Source: Oscillospiraceae bacterium | GTDB taxonomy: Bacteria; Bacillota; Clostridia; Oscillospirales; Oscillospiraceae | Reading direction: 5' to 3' | NCBI GenBank assembly: GCA_017508045.1 | Contig: JAFVZT010000018.1 | Location: 1-34,765 of the forward strand | Length of the DNA stretch: 34,765 nt | Part shown: piece by piece, positions 1 through 7,708 of the stretch | How positions within the stretch are numbered: the first letter of the stretch is position 1 | Layout: each line of letters begins with the position of its first letter | Notes under the pieces: model-generated | What the model saw: only the letters and a program-made list of their open reading frames with translations | Told to the model about the DNA's origin: nothing | Databases searched by the model: none | Program-made: the position numbers and the translations under genes

Positions 1-65
1 ACCTTGCCGCTCTCATCGAAGATCTGGGTCATGCCCACTTTCTTGCCGATGATTGCTTTCTTCAT
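1..65 (-). CDS. rplC: 50S ribosomal protein L3, N-terminal part (runs off the window)
   Basis: The reverse strand from the ATG at 65 reads MKKAIIGKKVGMTQIFDES, the typical bacterial L3 amino terminus with its GMTQIF signature. Only about 21 codons lie inside the window. L3 binds 23S rRNA near the peptidyl-transferase centre. A GGAG-type ribosome site lies about 10 bases upstream. rplC follows rpsJ by 127 bases on the same strand, the normal order at the start of the S10 operon, so the rest of that operon should continue to the left of the window. Confidence 0.93.
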   Translation of the reverse strand, partial: MKKAIIGKKVGMTQIFDESGK

Positions 66-192
66 CTTGGGTTTTCTCCTTTTTCATTAGGTTATTGGTT
101 GACAAAGCATTGGGAACTTTGCCAACATGACCCGTCCGCCCGATGCTTTTCAGTGCGGGCAGCGGTGAATCCTTATATATAATGTATAAGGA

Positions 193-504
193 TTACAGCT
201 TTATCTCAATTTCAACGCCAGCCGGCAGATCCAGGCTCATCAGAGCCTCAACGGTCTTCTGGTTGGGGTTGAGAATATCGATCAGTCTCTTGTGGGTTCT
301 GCGCTCGAACTGCTCACGGCTGTCCTTATACTTATGGACGGCGCGAAGGATGGTAACAACCTCCTTCTTGGTGGGCAGAGGGATGGGGCCGGACACAGCA
401 GCGCCGTTGCGCTTAGCGGTGTCAACGATTTTTGCTGCGCTGGAGTCGATGAGCTGATGGTCATAAGCCTTCAGCCGGATGCGGATCATTTGCTGGTTTG
501 CCAT
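193..504 (-). CDS. rpsJ: 30S ribosomal protein S10
   Basis: This 103-residue protein matches S10 in length and sequence, with [10 protein letters not shown] near the start, [17 protein letters not shown] in the middle and a VEIEIKL end. S10 is part of the 30S head and also acts as NusE in transcription antitermination. The open frame extends further upstream, but MANQQ at 504 is the start because AGGAGG lies 6-11 bases ahead of it and the family begins here. It is the first gene of the S10 operon and is expressed from the promoter at 780-808 through a leader of about 270 nt. The 127-base gap to rplC is longer than usual for this operon. Confidence 0.97.
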   Translation of the reverse strand: MANQQMIRIRLKAYDHQLIDSSAAKIVDTAKRNGAAVSGPIPLPTKKEVVTILRAVHKYKDSREQFERRTHKRLIDILNPNQKTVEALMSLDLPAGVEIEIKL

Positions 505-600
505 GGTTTTGTTTCCTCCTTGATAAAACGTACTCAGTTTTCGTGGTTCCTGGGTACGGTCGAACCCGCTGTTCACGCCGCCGTGCGTATCATTCTAAGG

Positions 601-628
601 CAAGAAAAATGGCCGACTTTCGCCGACC
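601..628 (-). terminator. Attenuator-like hairpin in the rpsJ leader
   Basis: On the reverse strand a 7-bp stem (GGTCGGC with GTCGGCC, two G-U pairs) closes a GAAA tetraloop and is followed at once by ATTTTTCTT. This is the form of an intrinsic terminator. It lies inside the transcript, about 145 nt after the predicted start and about 97 nt before the rpsJ start codon, so it could act as an attenuator for the S10 operon. A small CAGCG/CGCTG hairpin lies just upstream of it. Function is inferred from shape only. Confidence 0.5.
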
Positions 629-779
629 CTTCCTCTGCCGCAGCGATATACGCTGACATAAACAGAAGCAGTTCAGCCGCCCGATGACCGGACATACTCC
701 GCAGAAGTTACCGCTTTTTAGGCGCAATCTCCTGCATCATCGCAGTACGCGGGCAGAATCCGCCTGCACGCGCTCGATT

Positions 780-808
780 ATCTTATCATCAGCGACACCG
801 TTTGTCAA
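780..808 (-). promoter_or_regulatory. Strong sigma-A promoter of the S10 operon
   Basis: The reverse strand has TTGACA (808-803), a 17-bp spacer and TAAGAT (785-780). The DNA upstream of the -35 box (about 809-860) is rich in A/T tracts, as in an UP element. Transcription should start near 773, giving a leader of about 270 nt before rpsJ. The rest of 505-999 holds no gene; it contains this leader, the AT-rich stretch and the divergent promoter at 939-967. Confidence 0.8.
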
Positions 809-938
809 GAACTTTTTGAGAAAATTTCACAAATTTTTCTATAAATTTTCAGTCAATAGGTAGAATTTTTTATCTGCACAAAAACAATGCATATTTTAGT
901 CACAGGGCGACACTTTAGCCACGGCAGACAGCCGGTAC

Positions 939-967
939 TTGCGAAAAAGCCGACTTATGTGTATAAT
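939..967 (+). promoter_or_regulatory. Promoter of the HAD phosphatase gene
   Basis: TTGCGA (939-944), a 17-bp spacer and a perfect TATAAT (962-967) lie 33 bases before the start codon at 1000. This implies a short leader of about 26 nt. Confidence 0.7.
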
Positions 968-999
968 AAATGATAAGCTTGGATTACATAGGAGATTTT

Positions 1000-1809
1000 A
1001 TGGATAAGAACGCACTTTTACAGTCTGTTAAGCTGTATCTTTTGGATATGGACGGCACAATTTATCTGGGTAACCGTCTTTATGATTTTACGCCGGAATT
1101 GCTGGAAGCCCTGAAAGCCTCCGGGCGGCGGTATCTGTTCATCACCAACAATTCCTCCAAAAGCGTCCATGCCTACATTGAAAAGCTGGAGAAAATGGGT
1201 ATTGCCTCCACCTGTGAGGATTTTCTTACCTCTACACAGGCAACGATTTTTTATTTAAAAAAGCACCATCCGGGAAAAACCCTGTATGTCTGCGGCACAA
1301 AATCCATGCAGCAGGAGCTTACAGGCGCCGGCTTTGCTCTTACCACCGACCTTGAGAAGGCAGATTGCATTGTCATGGGCTTTGATACGGAATTAACCTT
1401 CCAAAAGCTCCACGATGTGAGCAAGCTTCTTTTGACCCGGAAGGAGATCCCCTACATCGCCACCAATCCGGATTTGGTCTGTCCCACGGAATTTGGCAGC
1501 GTACCGGACTGCGGCAGTGTATGCCAAATGATTTTTAACGCCACCGGGCGCAGGCCTGTGGTCATCGGAAAGCCCGGTCCGCTTATGATCGAACTGGCTA
1601 TGGAAAAGCTGGGATACACCAAGGAAGAAACTGCCGTGGTCGGTGACCGGATTTATACCGATGTCAAAGCCGGCTTAAATGCCGGTGTTACCGGCATTTT
1701 GGTGCTGAGTGGAGAAACCACCTTGGAAATTCTGGAGCAATCTGCGGATAAGCCCCATCTGGTTTTACAGGACGCGTCGGAAATTTTAAAGGCAATACGT
1801 ATATCATAA
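1000..1809 (+). CDS. HAD-IIA family sugar-phosphatase-like hydrolase (NagD/AraL type)
   Basis: A 269-residue cytosolic HAD superfamily protein. The nucleophile motif DMDGT is at residues 16-20, followed by a flap that begins IYLGN as in the NagD/4-nitrophenylphosphatase group. Motif II is in ITNNSS, motif III is the lysine in VIGKPGPLM, and motif IV is VVGDRIYTDVKAG. Length and the C2a-type cap insertion fit HAD-IIA enzymes, which remove phosphate from small metabolites such as sugar phosphates and nucleotides; the substrate cannot be read from sequence. The start at 1000 is preferred over the in-frame ATG at 970 because GGAG lies five bases ahead of it. The gene appears monocistronic, with its own promoter and the hairpin at 1810-1828 directly after the stop. 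Confidence 0.88.
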   Translation: MDKNALLQSVKLYLLDMDGTIYLGNRLYDFTPELLEALKASGRRYLFITNNSSKSVHAYIEKLEKMGIASTCEDFLTSTQATIFYLKKHHPGKTLYVCGTKSMQQELTGAGFALTTDLEKADCIVMGFDTELTFQKLHDVSKLLLTRKEIPYIATNPDLVCPTEFGSVPDCGSVCQMIFNATGRRPVVIGKPGPLMIELAMEKLGYTKEETAVVGDRIYTDVKAGLNAGVTGILVLSGETTLEILEQSADKPHLVLQDASEILKAIRIS

Positions 1810-2089
1810 CCACCGGCCGCGTCGGTGGCATACACAGGCCCCCTCTGACGAGGGCAGATTTCCCCGGTAGCGGGGAAAATGTCCGCGAAGCGGACAAAAG
1901 GGGCGCGGGCCCGGCAGGGCTGGATTTTTGCATAGCAAAAAGACTGGGGGAGAGAATATTGCTCTTCTTGTTTCTCTCCCTCCGTCTTCGCCTAGCGGCG
2001 AAGCCACCTCCCTCATCAGAGGGAGGCAAGTCGCTGCGGCGGGACTGTGCATAGCGAAAGCTTTTTAGAGCCACCGGCACGGTCGGTGG
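1810..2089. repeat. Mosaic of palindromes, probable dispersed intergenic repeat
   Basis: No gene is visible in these 280 bases. Both ends carry nearly the same hairpin: CCACCG-N7-CGGTGG at 1810-1828 and again at 2071-2089. Between them lie at least six further perfect or near-perfect palindromes: CCCTC/GAGGG (1841-1854), TTTCCCC/GGGGAAA (1859-1878), GTCCGC/GCGGAC (about 1881-1895), TTTTTGC/GCAAAAA (about 1924-1940), CTTCGCC/GGCGAAG (about 1985-2002) and CCTCCCT/AGGGAGG (about 2007-2026). Similar clustered-palindrome blocks are common between genes in Oscillospiraceae, where they yield false proteins rich in Pro, Arg and Gly. Membership of a genome-wide family is inferred. Confidence 0.6.
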
Positions 2090-2106
2090 TATTCTTATAC
2101 AATTAA

Positions 2107-2135
2107 ACCGCCCGGTTTTCAGAAAACCGGGCGGT
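2107..2135. terminator. Terminator-like hairpin after the PP2C gene
   Basis: A long perfect stem (ACCGCCCGGTTTT with its complement) sits six bases beyond the stop codon of the leftward phosphatase gene at 2141. The T tract is short on both strands, so termination is likely but not textbook. Confidence 0.6.
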
Positions 2136-2140
2136 ACTTC

Positions 2141-2992
2141 TTATTGTAAACTGGCATAAAATATGGTTGCATCGTCGGACAGCTTCAACCGGGGATGCTT
2201 CCGGTAGTCTGCATCCGCTTTTTGGGCTCCCAGCAGTCGGTCAAACAGCTTTTGCGGTTCTTCCGATGCTGCCGCATCCATAAAGCCCTCCGGACCGTCC
2301 GCCAGCCGGAACATATGATAATACTCATAAAAGCCGTCGGACACCATGCAAATATCCCGAATTTGCGTAAGCGGAAGCTTTCCGCATATTGCCTTGCGCA
2401 CACTTTGGGCATCGTCCGCAAGAGAGATGTACCCCTCGGGCGTATTCATCAGCATACGAACACGGCGCAGCTGGGGCAGCAGCTTTTGCCGGCATTTGGA
2501 AAGAGGAATGTTTTCCTCCCGGGCAATCTGTAAACCGAGGCTTATAGAGCTTTCGTCCAATCTGCAAAGGGTTTCATCCAAATATTCTGCCACAGAGCCG
2601 TCTTGAAACCGCACCAAAAGAACACAGTCACCTACGTTAATATACTCCAAAAAGCCATCTTTTATCCGAACAGCCGTTCCCACGGCGCAGGGTACATCCG
2701 GTCTTTCCACCCTGCCCCCTGCCCTGCGGAGAAATTCTGCCCACACCGTTTCCACGCCCCGGCTGAACAGCTCCGGCAACGGTTGTGTAGAGCCGGGCAG
2801 ATTGTCCTTTAAAAAGTCGGAAAAGGCAGCGGCATACCACTGCGCGTCGCTTCCGTCGGCTTCCGCCACCAGGCGTTTTCCGTTTAAACCGGTAGAGCCG
2901 TCCAAAACCCAGGCGCAGTCCTCGGCATAGCCGAAGGCATCCTCATTGACCCGGGCAACGGTGAAGCTTCCGCCCTTGACCTTACATAGCAT
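2141..2992 (-). CDS. PP2C-family protein phosphatase-like protein
   Basis: A 283-residue protein with PP2C (PPM) metal-dependent phosphatase features: NEDAFGY near the start, VLDGSTG, the YINVGDCVLL strand in the middle, VSDGFYEY, and SDDATIFYASL at the end. The aspartates in NEDA, DGS, SDG and SDDA are the expected metal ligands. Such proteins dephosphorylate Ser/Thr or regulate kinases; here the partner is unknown. The ATG at 2992 is chosen over that at 3016 because GGAGG precedes it by five bases. It overlaps the end of the upstream membrane-protein gene by 11 bases, so translational coupling is likely. It differs from the housekeeping PrpC phosphatase of the prkC locus in sequence and context. 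Confidence 0.78.
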   Translation of the reverse strand: MLCKVKGGSFTVARVNEDAFGYAEDCAWVLDGSTGLNGKRLVAEADGSDAQWYAAAFSDFLKDNLPGSTQPLPELFSRGVETVWAEFLRRAGGRVERPDVPCAVGTAVRIKDGFLEYINVGDCVLLVRFQDGSVAEYLDETLCRLDESSISLGLQIAREENIPLSKCRQKLLPQLRRVRMLMNTPEGYISLADDAQSVRKAICGKLPLTQIRDICMVSDGFYEYYHMFRLADGPEGFMDAAASEEPQKLFDRLLGAQKADADYRKHPRLKLSDDATIFYASLQ

Positions 2993-4076
2993 AATAGCCT
3001 CCATAGAACATAGCACCCACAGTCAAGGCAATTCCCAGAATCACAATGATGGTATTGACCAGCAATCGCTTTGCCCCACCGTGAAGCACAAAACCAATGG
3101 TGCCGAAGGCAGTAATCAAACAGCCGGTAAGGGCCACCAGAAGCGTTGCGCCCTCAGCAAATTTCATGCCCATCATAATCTGGGTGCCGGCAATCAGAAG
3201 ACCGATAATTGCGGAGAAAAAGCTCAGAAACTCCAAATTCTTCACATTGTTTTCTTGAATCTGCTGGTTAATCGTCTCTTCCTGATGCATAATGGTTTTG
3301 CTCAAAACCTGTTCGTAATACTCACTTTGCATCCGCACGCCCATAAGCTGATAGTCAATTTGCTTATTTTTATCCGTTTCCCTGGAGATTGCCAGCTCCA
3401 CATCGTTTTGTGCCTGCTTAAAATACGGCTCACGCTGGGAAATGTCTGCATAAATAGCCTTAATATTGTGCAATCGGGCGCGGGTAATATAGAATTTGGC
3501 ATATCCGCCGCTTTGCTTGATCGCGTCATTGACCCGATCCAAAGCCTTTTGCATATATTCGGTAACGAAATAAACGGCGCGGGAGGGGTCTTTTTCACAG
3601 GCCTCGGCAACATATTCGGCAAAGCAATGCTCCACGCCGTAGTTATAGCCCATAATTTCCGGATCGCAAAGCCGGTCAGCTTCCTCCAAAAGACTCCAGT
3701 CGTTGGGGTCCAGGATTTTTCTGCACATCAGCATCAAAAAGCCGTAGGAAACCTTCTTTTGGAAACCGGGCTTGGGCGCATTCAGCAGAGTGTTGTAGTC
3801 TGTCTTCAGACGGTTTCTGCGGTAGTAGGTACAAAGGGCGTAATATGCGGCATAAGCCATATCCGGCTGAGTTTCATACTCTTCAATCAGCTGGCTCAGC
3901 ACAGCCTGCACATCGTCATATTTCCACGGGTTCTGGTCGATGAGCCGCACAATTGCCTCTTCATAGGCGCGGGTGCCATCACCCTCATTTACAATATCCG
4001 GGTAGGTTGTCAAATATTCCCGGACATTGGGGATATCCATTGCTTCCAGCTTTGCGGTTTTTGTTAAAACTGCCAT
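2982..4076 (-). CDS. Helical-repeat protein with three C-terminal membrane segments, function unknown
   Basis: A 364-residue protein of a family I cannot name. Residues 1-240 are alpha-helical with TPR-like spacing of Ala, Tyr and Leu (for example AYAAYYALCTYYRRN). A charged, Gln-rich stretch around 245-280 could form a coiled coil. Three hydrophobic segments follow at about 283-304, 309-332 and 338-361. The predicted form is a cytosolic solenoid tethered to the membrane by its carboxy end. The gene lies 27 bases after the DUF1846 gene and overlaps the PP2C gene, so the three probably form one operon. It may be a membrane scaffold for the phosphatase, which is inference from position only. 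GGGAGG lies about eight bases before the ATG. Confidence 0.7.
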   Translation of the reverse strand: MAVLTKTAKLEAMDIPNVREYLTTYPDIVNEGDGTRAYEEAIVRLIDQNPWKYDDVQAVLSQLIEEYETQPDMAYAAYYALCTYYRRNRLKTDYNTLLNAPKPGFQKKVSYGFLMLMCRKILDPNDWSLLEEADRLCDPEIMGYNYGVEHCFAEYVAEACEKDPSRAVYFVTEYMQKALDRVNDAIKQSGGYAKFYITRARLHNIKAIYADISQREPYFKQAQNDVELAISRETDKNKQIDYQLMGVRMQSEYYEQVLSKTIMHQEETINQQIQENNVKNLEFLSFFSAIIGLLIAGTQIMMGMKFAEGATLLVALTGCLITAFGTIGFVLHGGAKRLLVNTIIVILGIALTVGAMFYGGYYAM

Positions 4077-4103
4077 GATAATAACCTCCCTTTTATTTGT
4101 ATA

Positions 4104-5570
4104 TCAGCCCTTAAAGCGGGGCTGGCAGGTAAGATTTACGCCCAGACGTTTAAATACCTTTTCATCCACCGCCGACAAAATCACGGAGGAGTGTACCTCA
4201 CAGCCGCGCAAATTGCCCAGCTGCTCCATTGCGCGCTCCGCGGTGGGGTCGGTAGCAGCACTGATAGACAAGGCAATAAGCACCTCATCGGTATGCAATC
4301 TGGGGTTTCGGTTGCCCAGATGGTCTACCTTTAAATGTTGAATAGGATCAATAACCTTAGGAGAAATCAGGTGCAGCTCGTCGGGAATATCAGCAAGGGT
4401 CTTTAGCGCATTAAGCAGCAGTGCCGCCGATGCCCCCAGCAAATCCGAGGTTTTTCCCGTGACGATTTTTCCGTCCGGCAGCTCCATAGCCGCAGCCGGC
4501 AGACCTGTCTTTTCTGCTTTTTCCAGTGCCGGAGCAACCACACTGCGCTCCTGGGTGGAAACGTCGGCCTTCTTCATCAGAAGCTCCAGCTTCAAAACCT
4601 CCGCAGAGCCGGTTTTACCCTGCTTCTGGTCGCACAAAGCCGCATAATATCTGCGCAAAATCTCCTGACGGGATGCGCTCCGCGCCGCCTCATCGTCCAC
4701 AATACAGTTGCCCACCATATTCACGCCCATATCTGTGGGGGATTGGTAGGGGCATTTACCCAAAATCCGCTCAAACATGGCCACCAGTACGGGGAAGGCC
4801 TCCACATCCCGGTTGTAGTTAACGGTGGTTTTGCCGTAAGCCTCCAAATGGAAGGGGTCAATCATATTCACATCGGACAAATCCGCGGTTGCTGCCTCAT
4901 AAGCCAAATTTACCGGATGATTTAAGGGCAAATTCCAAACCGGGAAGGTTTCAAATTTTGCATAGCCGGCCCGAACGCCCCGTTTATGCTCATGGTACAG
5001 CTGGCTCATGCAGGTTGCCAGCTTTCCGCTGCCGGGACCAGGGGCGGTAACCACCACCAGCTCCCGGGTGGTTTCAATAAAATCGTTTATGCCGTAGCCT
5101 TCATCGCTGACAATGTGAGCAATATCCGAAGGATACCCCTCAATATTATAATGGTGATAAACCTTTACCCCCATTGCCTCCAGCCGGGACTGAAATGCCC
5201 GGGTAATATCCTTATCGTTAAACCGGGTCAGCACCACAGAGCTGACATACAGACCAAAGCCCCGGAAAACATCAATCAGGCGGATAACATCCCGGTCGTA
5301 GGTAATGCCCAAATCTCCCCGGATTTTATTCTTCTCAATATCCGCGGCGTTGATGGCAATTACCATCTCCACCTTGTCCTTTAACTGCAAAAGCATGCGC
5401 AGCTTGCTGTCAGGCCGGAAGCCGGGAAGCACGCGGGCCGCATGGTGATCGTCATACAGCTTACCGCCAAACTCCAAATACAACTTGCCGCCGAATTGCT
5501 CTATCCGGTTGCGGATATGCTCTGACTGGCTTTGAATATATAAGTCATTGTCAAAAGCAAGCCTTGTCAT
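4104..5570 (-). CDS. DUF1846 family protein
   Basis: A 488-residue cytosolic protein with the recognisable DUF1846 beginning: [19 protein letters not shown], then [18 protein letters not shown] and the Asn/Asp-rich [20 protein letters not shown] nucleotide-binding-like loop, [19 protein letters not shown], lies near residue 180. The family is common in Firmicutes and structures exist, but no biochemical role is established to my knowledge. The ATG at 5570 is preferred because GAGGTGG precedes it and family members start at MTRLAFDN or similar. It is the first gene of the leftward operon with the membrane and PP2C proteins. Confidence 0.85.
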   Translation of the reverse strand: MTRLAFDNDLYIQSQSEHIRNRIEQFGGKLYLEFGGKLYDDHHAARVLPGFRPDSKLRMLLQLKDKVEMVIAINAADIEKNKIRGDLGITYDRDVIRLIDVFRGFGLYVSSVVLTRFNDKDITRAFQSRLEAMGVKVYHHYNIEGYPSDIAHIVSDEGYGINDFIETTRELVVVTAPGPGSGKLATCMSQLYHEHKRGVRAGYAKFETFPVWNLPLNHPVNLAYEAATADLSDVNMIDPFHLEAYGKTTVNYNRDVEAFPVLVAMFERILGKCPYQSPTDMGVNMVGNCIVDDEAARSASRQEILRRYYAALCDQKQGKTGSAEVLKLELLMKKADVSTQERSVVAPALEKAEKTGLPAAAMELPDGKIVTGKTSDLLGASAALLLNALKTLADIPDELHLISPKVIDPIQHLKVDHLGNRNPRLHTDEVLIALSISAATDPTAERAMEQLGNLRGCEVHSSVILSAVDEKVFKRLGVNLTCQPRFKG

Positions 5571-5605
5571 AATCATCCACCTCTTTTTCTGGATCATACT
5601 TGTTT

Positions 5606-5634
5606 ATTGTATAAGAAACTGTTTAAAATAGCAA
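5606..5634 (-). promoter_or_regulatory. Promoter of the DUF1846 operon
   Basis: The reverse strand shows TTGCTA (5634-5629), a 17-bp spacer and TACAAT (5611-5606), 36 bases before the start codon. It is back to back with the tcdA promoter. Confidence 0.65.
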
Positions 5635-5649
5635 GCTATTTTCTAAAAG

Positions 5650-5678
5650 TTGACAGTATTTTCATTCCATGTTAGGAT
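5650..5678 (+). promoter_or_regulatory. Promoter of the tcdA gene
   Basis: A perfect TTGACA (5650-5655), a 17-bp spacer and TAGGAT (5673-5678) lie 24 bases before the start codon. Confidence 0.65.
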
Positions 5679-5701
5679 TATACCAAATAAGGAGGGATTG
5701 T

Positions 5702-6412
5702 ATGAACCCCTTTTCCAGAACTGCCCTGCTGCTGGGCGACGAGAATATGGATAAGCTGAAAAACGCCACTGTGGCGGTATTCGGCCTCGGCGGTGTCGGC
5801 GGCTATGTGGCAGAAGCTTTGGCCCGCAGCGGCGTAGGCGGCTTGGAGCTTGTCGATCACGATACCATCAGTTTAACCAATATCAACCGGCAAATTCTTG
5901 CGACCTACACCACCTTAGGTATGGGCAAAGCCGAGGCGGCAAAGAATCGGGTGTTGGACATCAACCCCGATGTCCGGGTAACTGCCAAACCCGTATTTTT
6001 TTCCTCTGAAACAGCAGAAAAATTTGACTTTTCCCGGTACAGCTATGTGGTAGACGCCATTGATACTGTTACAGGAAAGCTGGCTCTGGTCACCGCCGCC
6101 CAAGCAGCCGGTGTGCCGATTATCAGCTGTATGGGTACCGGCAATAAGCTGGACCCTTCGAAATTTCAAATCACCGACATTTCCAAAACCTCCGTGTGTC
6201 CCCTTGCCCGGATTATGCGTAAGGAGTGTGCCAAGCGGGGCATCCATAAGCTGAGGGTTTTGTTTTCCACAGAGGACCCCCTCTCCCCTGCCGCTTCTGA
6301 TTTGGAAGAGCTTCCTCAGGGGCGCAGAGCCTTGCCGGGAAGTGTTGCCTATGTCCCCTCGGTGGCAGGTCTTATGATCGCCGGTGCTGTTATTCAGGAT
6401 TTAATCAATTAA
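5702..6412 (+). CDS. tcdA: tRNA threonylcarbamoyladenosine dehydratase (E1-like ThiF/HesA fold)
   Basis: A 236-residue ThiF/MoeB-type adenylating enzyme. After FSRTALLLGDENM comes the nucleotide-binding FGLGGVGGYVAEALARSG (about residues 27-44), then DHDTISLTNINRQ, and VVDAIDTVTGKLAL. The single-domain length, the carboxy-terminal GSVAYVPSVAGLMIAG and the lack of Cys zinc pairs favour TcdA (CsdL/YgdL), which cyclises t6A37 in ANN-decoding tRNAs in an ATP-dependent reaction. A MoeB or ThiF role is less likely without a nearby sulfur-carrier gene. The start at 5702 is preferred over 5669 because GGAGGG lies just before it. Confidence 0.85.
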   Translation: MNPFSRTALLLGDENMDKLKNATVAVFGLGGVGGYVAEALARSGVGGLELVDHDTISLTNINRQILATYTTLGMGKAEAAKNRVLDINPDVRVTAKPVFFSSETAEKFDFSRYSYVVDAIDTVTGKLALVTAAQAAGVPIISCMGTGNKLDPSKFQITDISKTSVCPLARIMRKECAKRGIHKLRVLFSTEDPLSPAASDLEELPQGRRALPGSVAYVPSVAGLMIAGAVIQDLIN

Positions 6413-6573
6413 TTCTTCACAATTCTATCTTTTTCCCTTGTTTTATGCGTTTAACTGTGATATAATAGGCTAATATATTGGATAAATGCAGTTCTTCTGT
6501 TTTTTGTCTATTAAAAAATCAATTATAACGCCAGAATGCGGTTATCGTCAGAACTTTGTCAACAACAAACTGA

Positions 6574-6602
6574 TTGTCAATATCCGCTTTTGCGTGTAAT
6601 AT
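6574..6602 (+). promoter_or_regulatory. Promoter of the nahK-ROK-nagA operon
   Basis: TTGTCA (6574-6579), a 17-bp spacer and TAATAT (6597-6602) lie 20 bases before the start codon. TTGTCAA occurs at 6556-6562 and again at 6574-6580, so the -35 region carries two direct repeats 18 bp apart that could be a regulator site. The rest of the 210-base gap is AT-rich and holds no gene. Confidence 0.6.
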
Positions 6603-6622
6603 TTAGGTATGAGAGGTAATGT

Positions 6623-7708
6623 ATGAAAATAGACAATGTGCTTTGCGCATTTGAGTTTAATGGCGAGCCGGTTTCCTGTCAGGAGTTTGGCAAAGGCCGC
6701 ATCAACAGCACCTTTATGATTCAAACCGACACCGGAAAAGCCTATGTTCTGCAGTTAATTAACAAGCGTGTTTTTAAAGACCCGGTAAAGCTTATGGAAA
6801 ACGCCAGCCGCGTCACCAACTACCTGTTGGAGCGTACCGACGGTTGTTATACAACCTTGCGGTATATGCAAACAAAAAGCGGCACGTATTGCCATCAGGA
6901 TGAGCAGGGCGAATATTGGCGGATGTATGAGTTTGTCCCCGGCATTGGCTTGGATGCCCCGGATTCTGACGAGGATCTGTATCAGTGCGCCTTGGCCTTC
7001 GGCTGGTTTCAAAATCTGCTGGCAGATTTCCCCGCCGACTCTCTTCACGAAACTATCCCCTGCTTCCATAACACCATTGACCGTTACCAAAAGCTCAAGG
7101 AGTCGATTGCTGCCGATGTTATGGGTCGTGCCGACTCCGTCCGGGCAGAAATTGACTATCTTTTATCCCGTGAGGAAATTGCCGGAACTATCCAAAGAAA
7201 GCTGGACTCCGGCGAGTTGCCTCTGCGGGTCACCCATAACGACACCAAGCTTAACAACGTTCTTCTGGACCCTATCACCCACCAAAGCGTGTGCGTATTG
7301 GATTTGGACACTGTTCTGCCCGGCTCCAGCCTATATGACTACGGCGATTCCGTTCGCTTCGGCGCTGCCAACGGCGGCGAGGACGCGGAGGATCCCAGTC
7401 TGGTGAGCCTGAATCTGCATCTGTTTGAGGTGTACACCAAGGGCTACTTAGAAGCAGTCACCAGCTTGACGGAAAAAGAGATTGACCTGCTGCCCATAGG
7501 CGCACTGGTCATTACCCTGGAGCTGGCAACCCGCTTCCTGAAGGATTACTTAGACGGCGATATTTATTTTAAAATCAAAGAGCCTCACCACAACCTGCTT
7601 CGCGCCCGGAACCAAATTGCTTTGGCCCAGGATATGGAGCAAAAAATGACGGATATGGAAGCAATTGTGAGGAGCCTTAGGAGGACATTATCAAAATGCA
7701 GTATTTAG
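6623..7708 (+). CDS. nahK: N-acetylhexosamine 1-kinase-like phosphotransferase (APH fold)
   Basis: A 361-residue aminoglycoside-phosphotransferase-fold kinase. The glycine-rich FGKGRINSTFMI (about 22-33) is the nucleotide loop, LQLINKRVF carries the conserved Lys, RVTHNDTKLNNVLLD (202-216) is the catalytic loop with D207, and DLDTVLPG (227-234) is the metal-binding segment. The HNDTK and DLDTV signatures are those of NahK, which converts free GlcNAc or GalNAc to the 1-phosphate in the lacto-N-biose/galacto-N-biose route. It overlaps the following ROK gene by 13 bases and is in one operon with nagA, which supports an amino-sugar substrate. A related sugar kinase of the same fold is possible. 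Confidence 0.72.
   Translation: MKIDNVLCAFEFNGEPVSCQEFGKGRINSTFMIQTDTGKAYVLQLINKRVFKDPVKLMENASRVTNYLLERTDGCYTTLRYMQTKSGTYCHQDEQGEYWRMYEFVPGIGLDAPDSDEDLYQCALAFGWFQNLLADFPADSLHETIPCFHNTIDRYQKLKESIAADVMGRADSVRAEIDYLLSREEIAGTIQRKLDSGELPLRVTHNDTKLNNVLLDPITHQSVCVLDLDTVLPGSSLYDYGDSVRFGAANGGEDAEDPSLVSLNLHLFEVYTKGYLEAVTSLTEKEIDLLPIGALVITLELATRFLKDYLDGDIYFKIKEPHHNLLRARNQIALAQDMEQKMTDMEAIVRSLRRTLSKCSI

Noticed and set aside
1688-2080. Leftward frames rich in Pro, Arg and Gly over the palindrome mosaic
   Set aside because: Such frames are the usual false products of palindromic repeats; there is no ribosome site or family match.
2946-4067. 373-codon rightward open frame
   Set aside because: It lies opposite the solenoid membrane protein gene, has no recognisable domain and no ribosome site.
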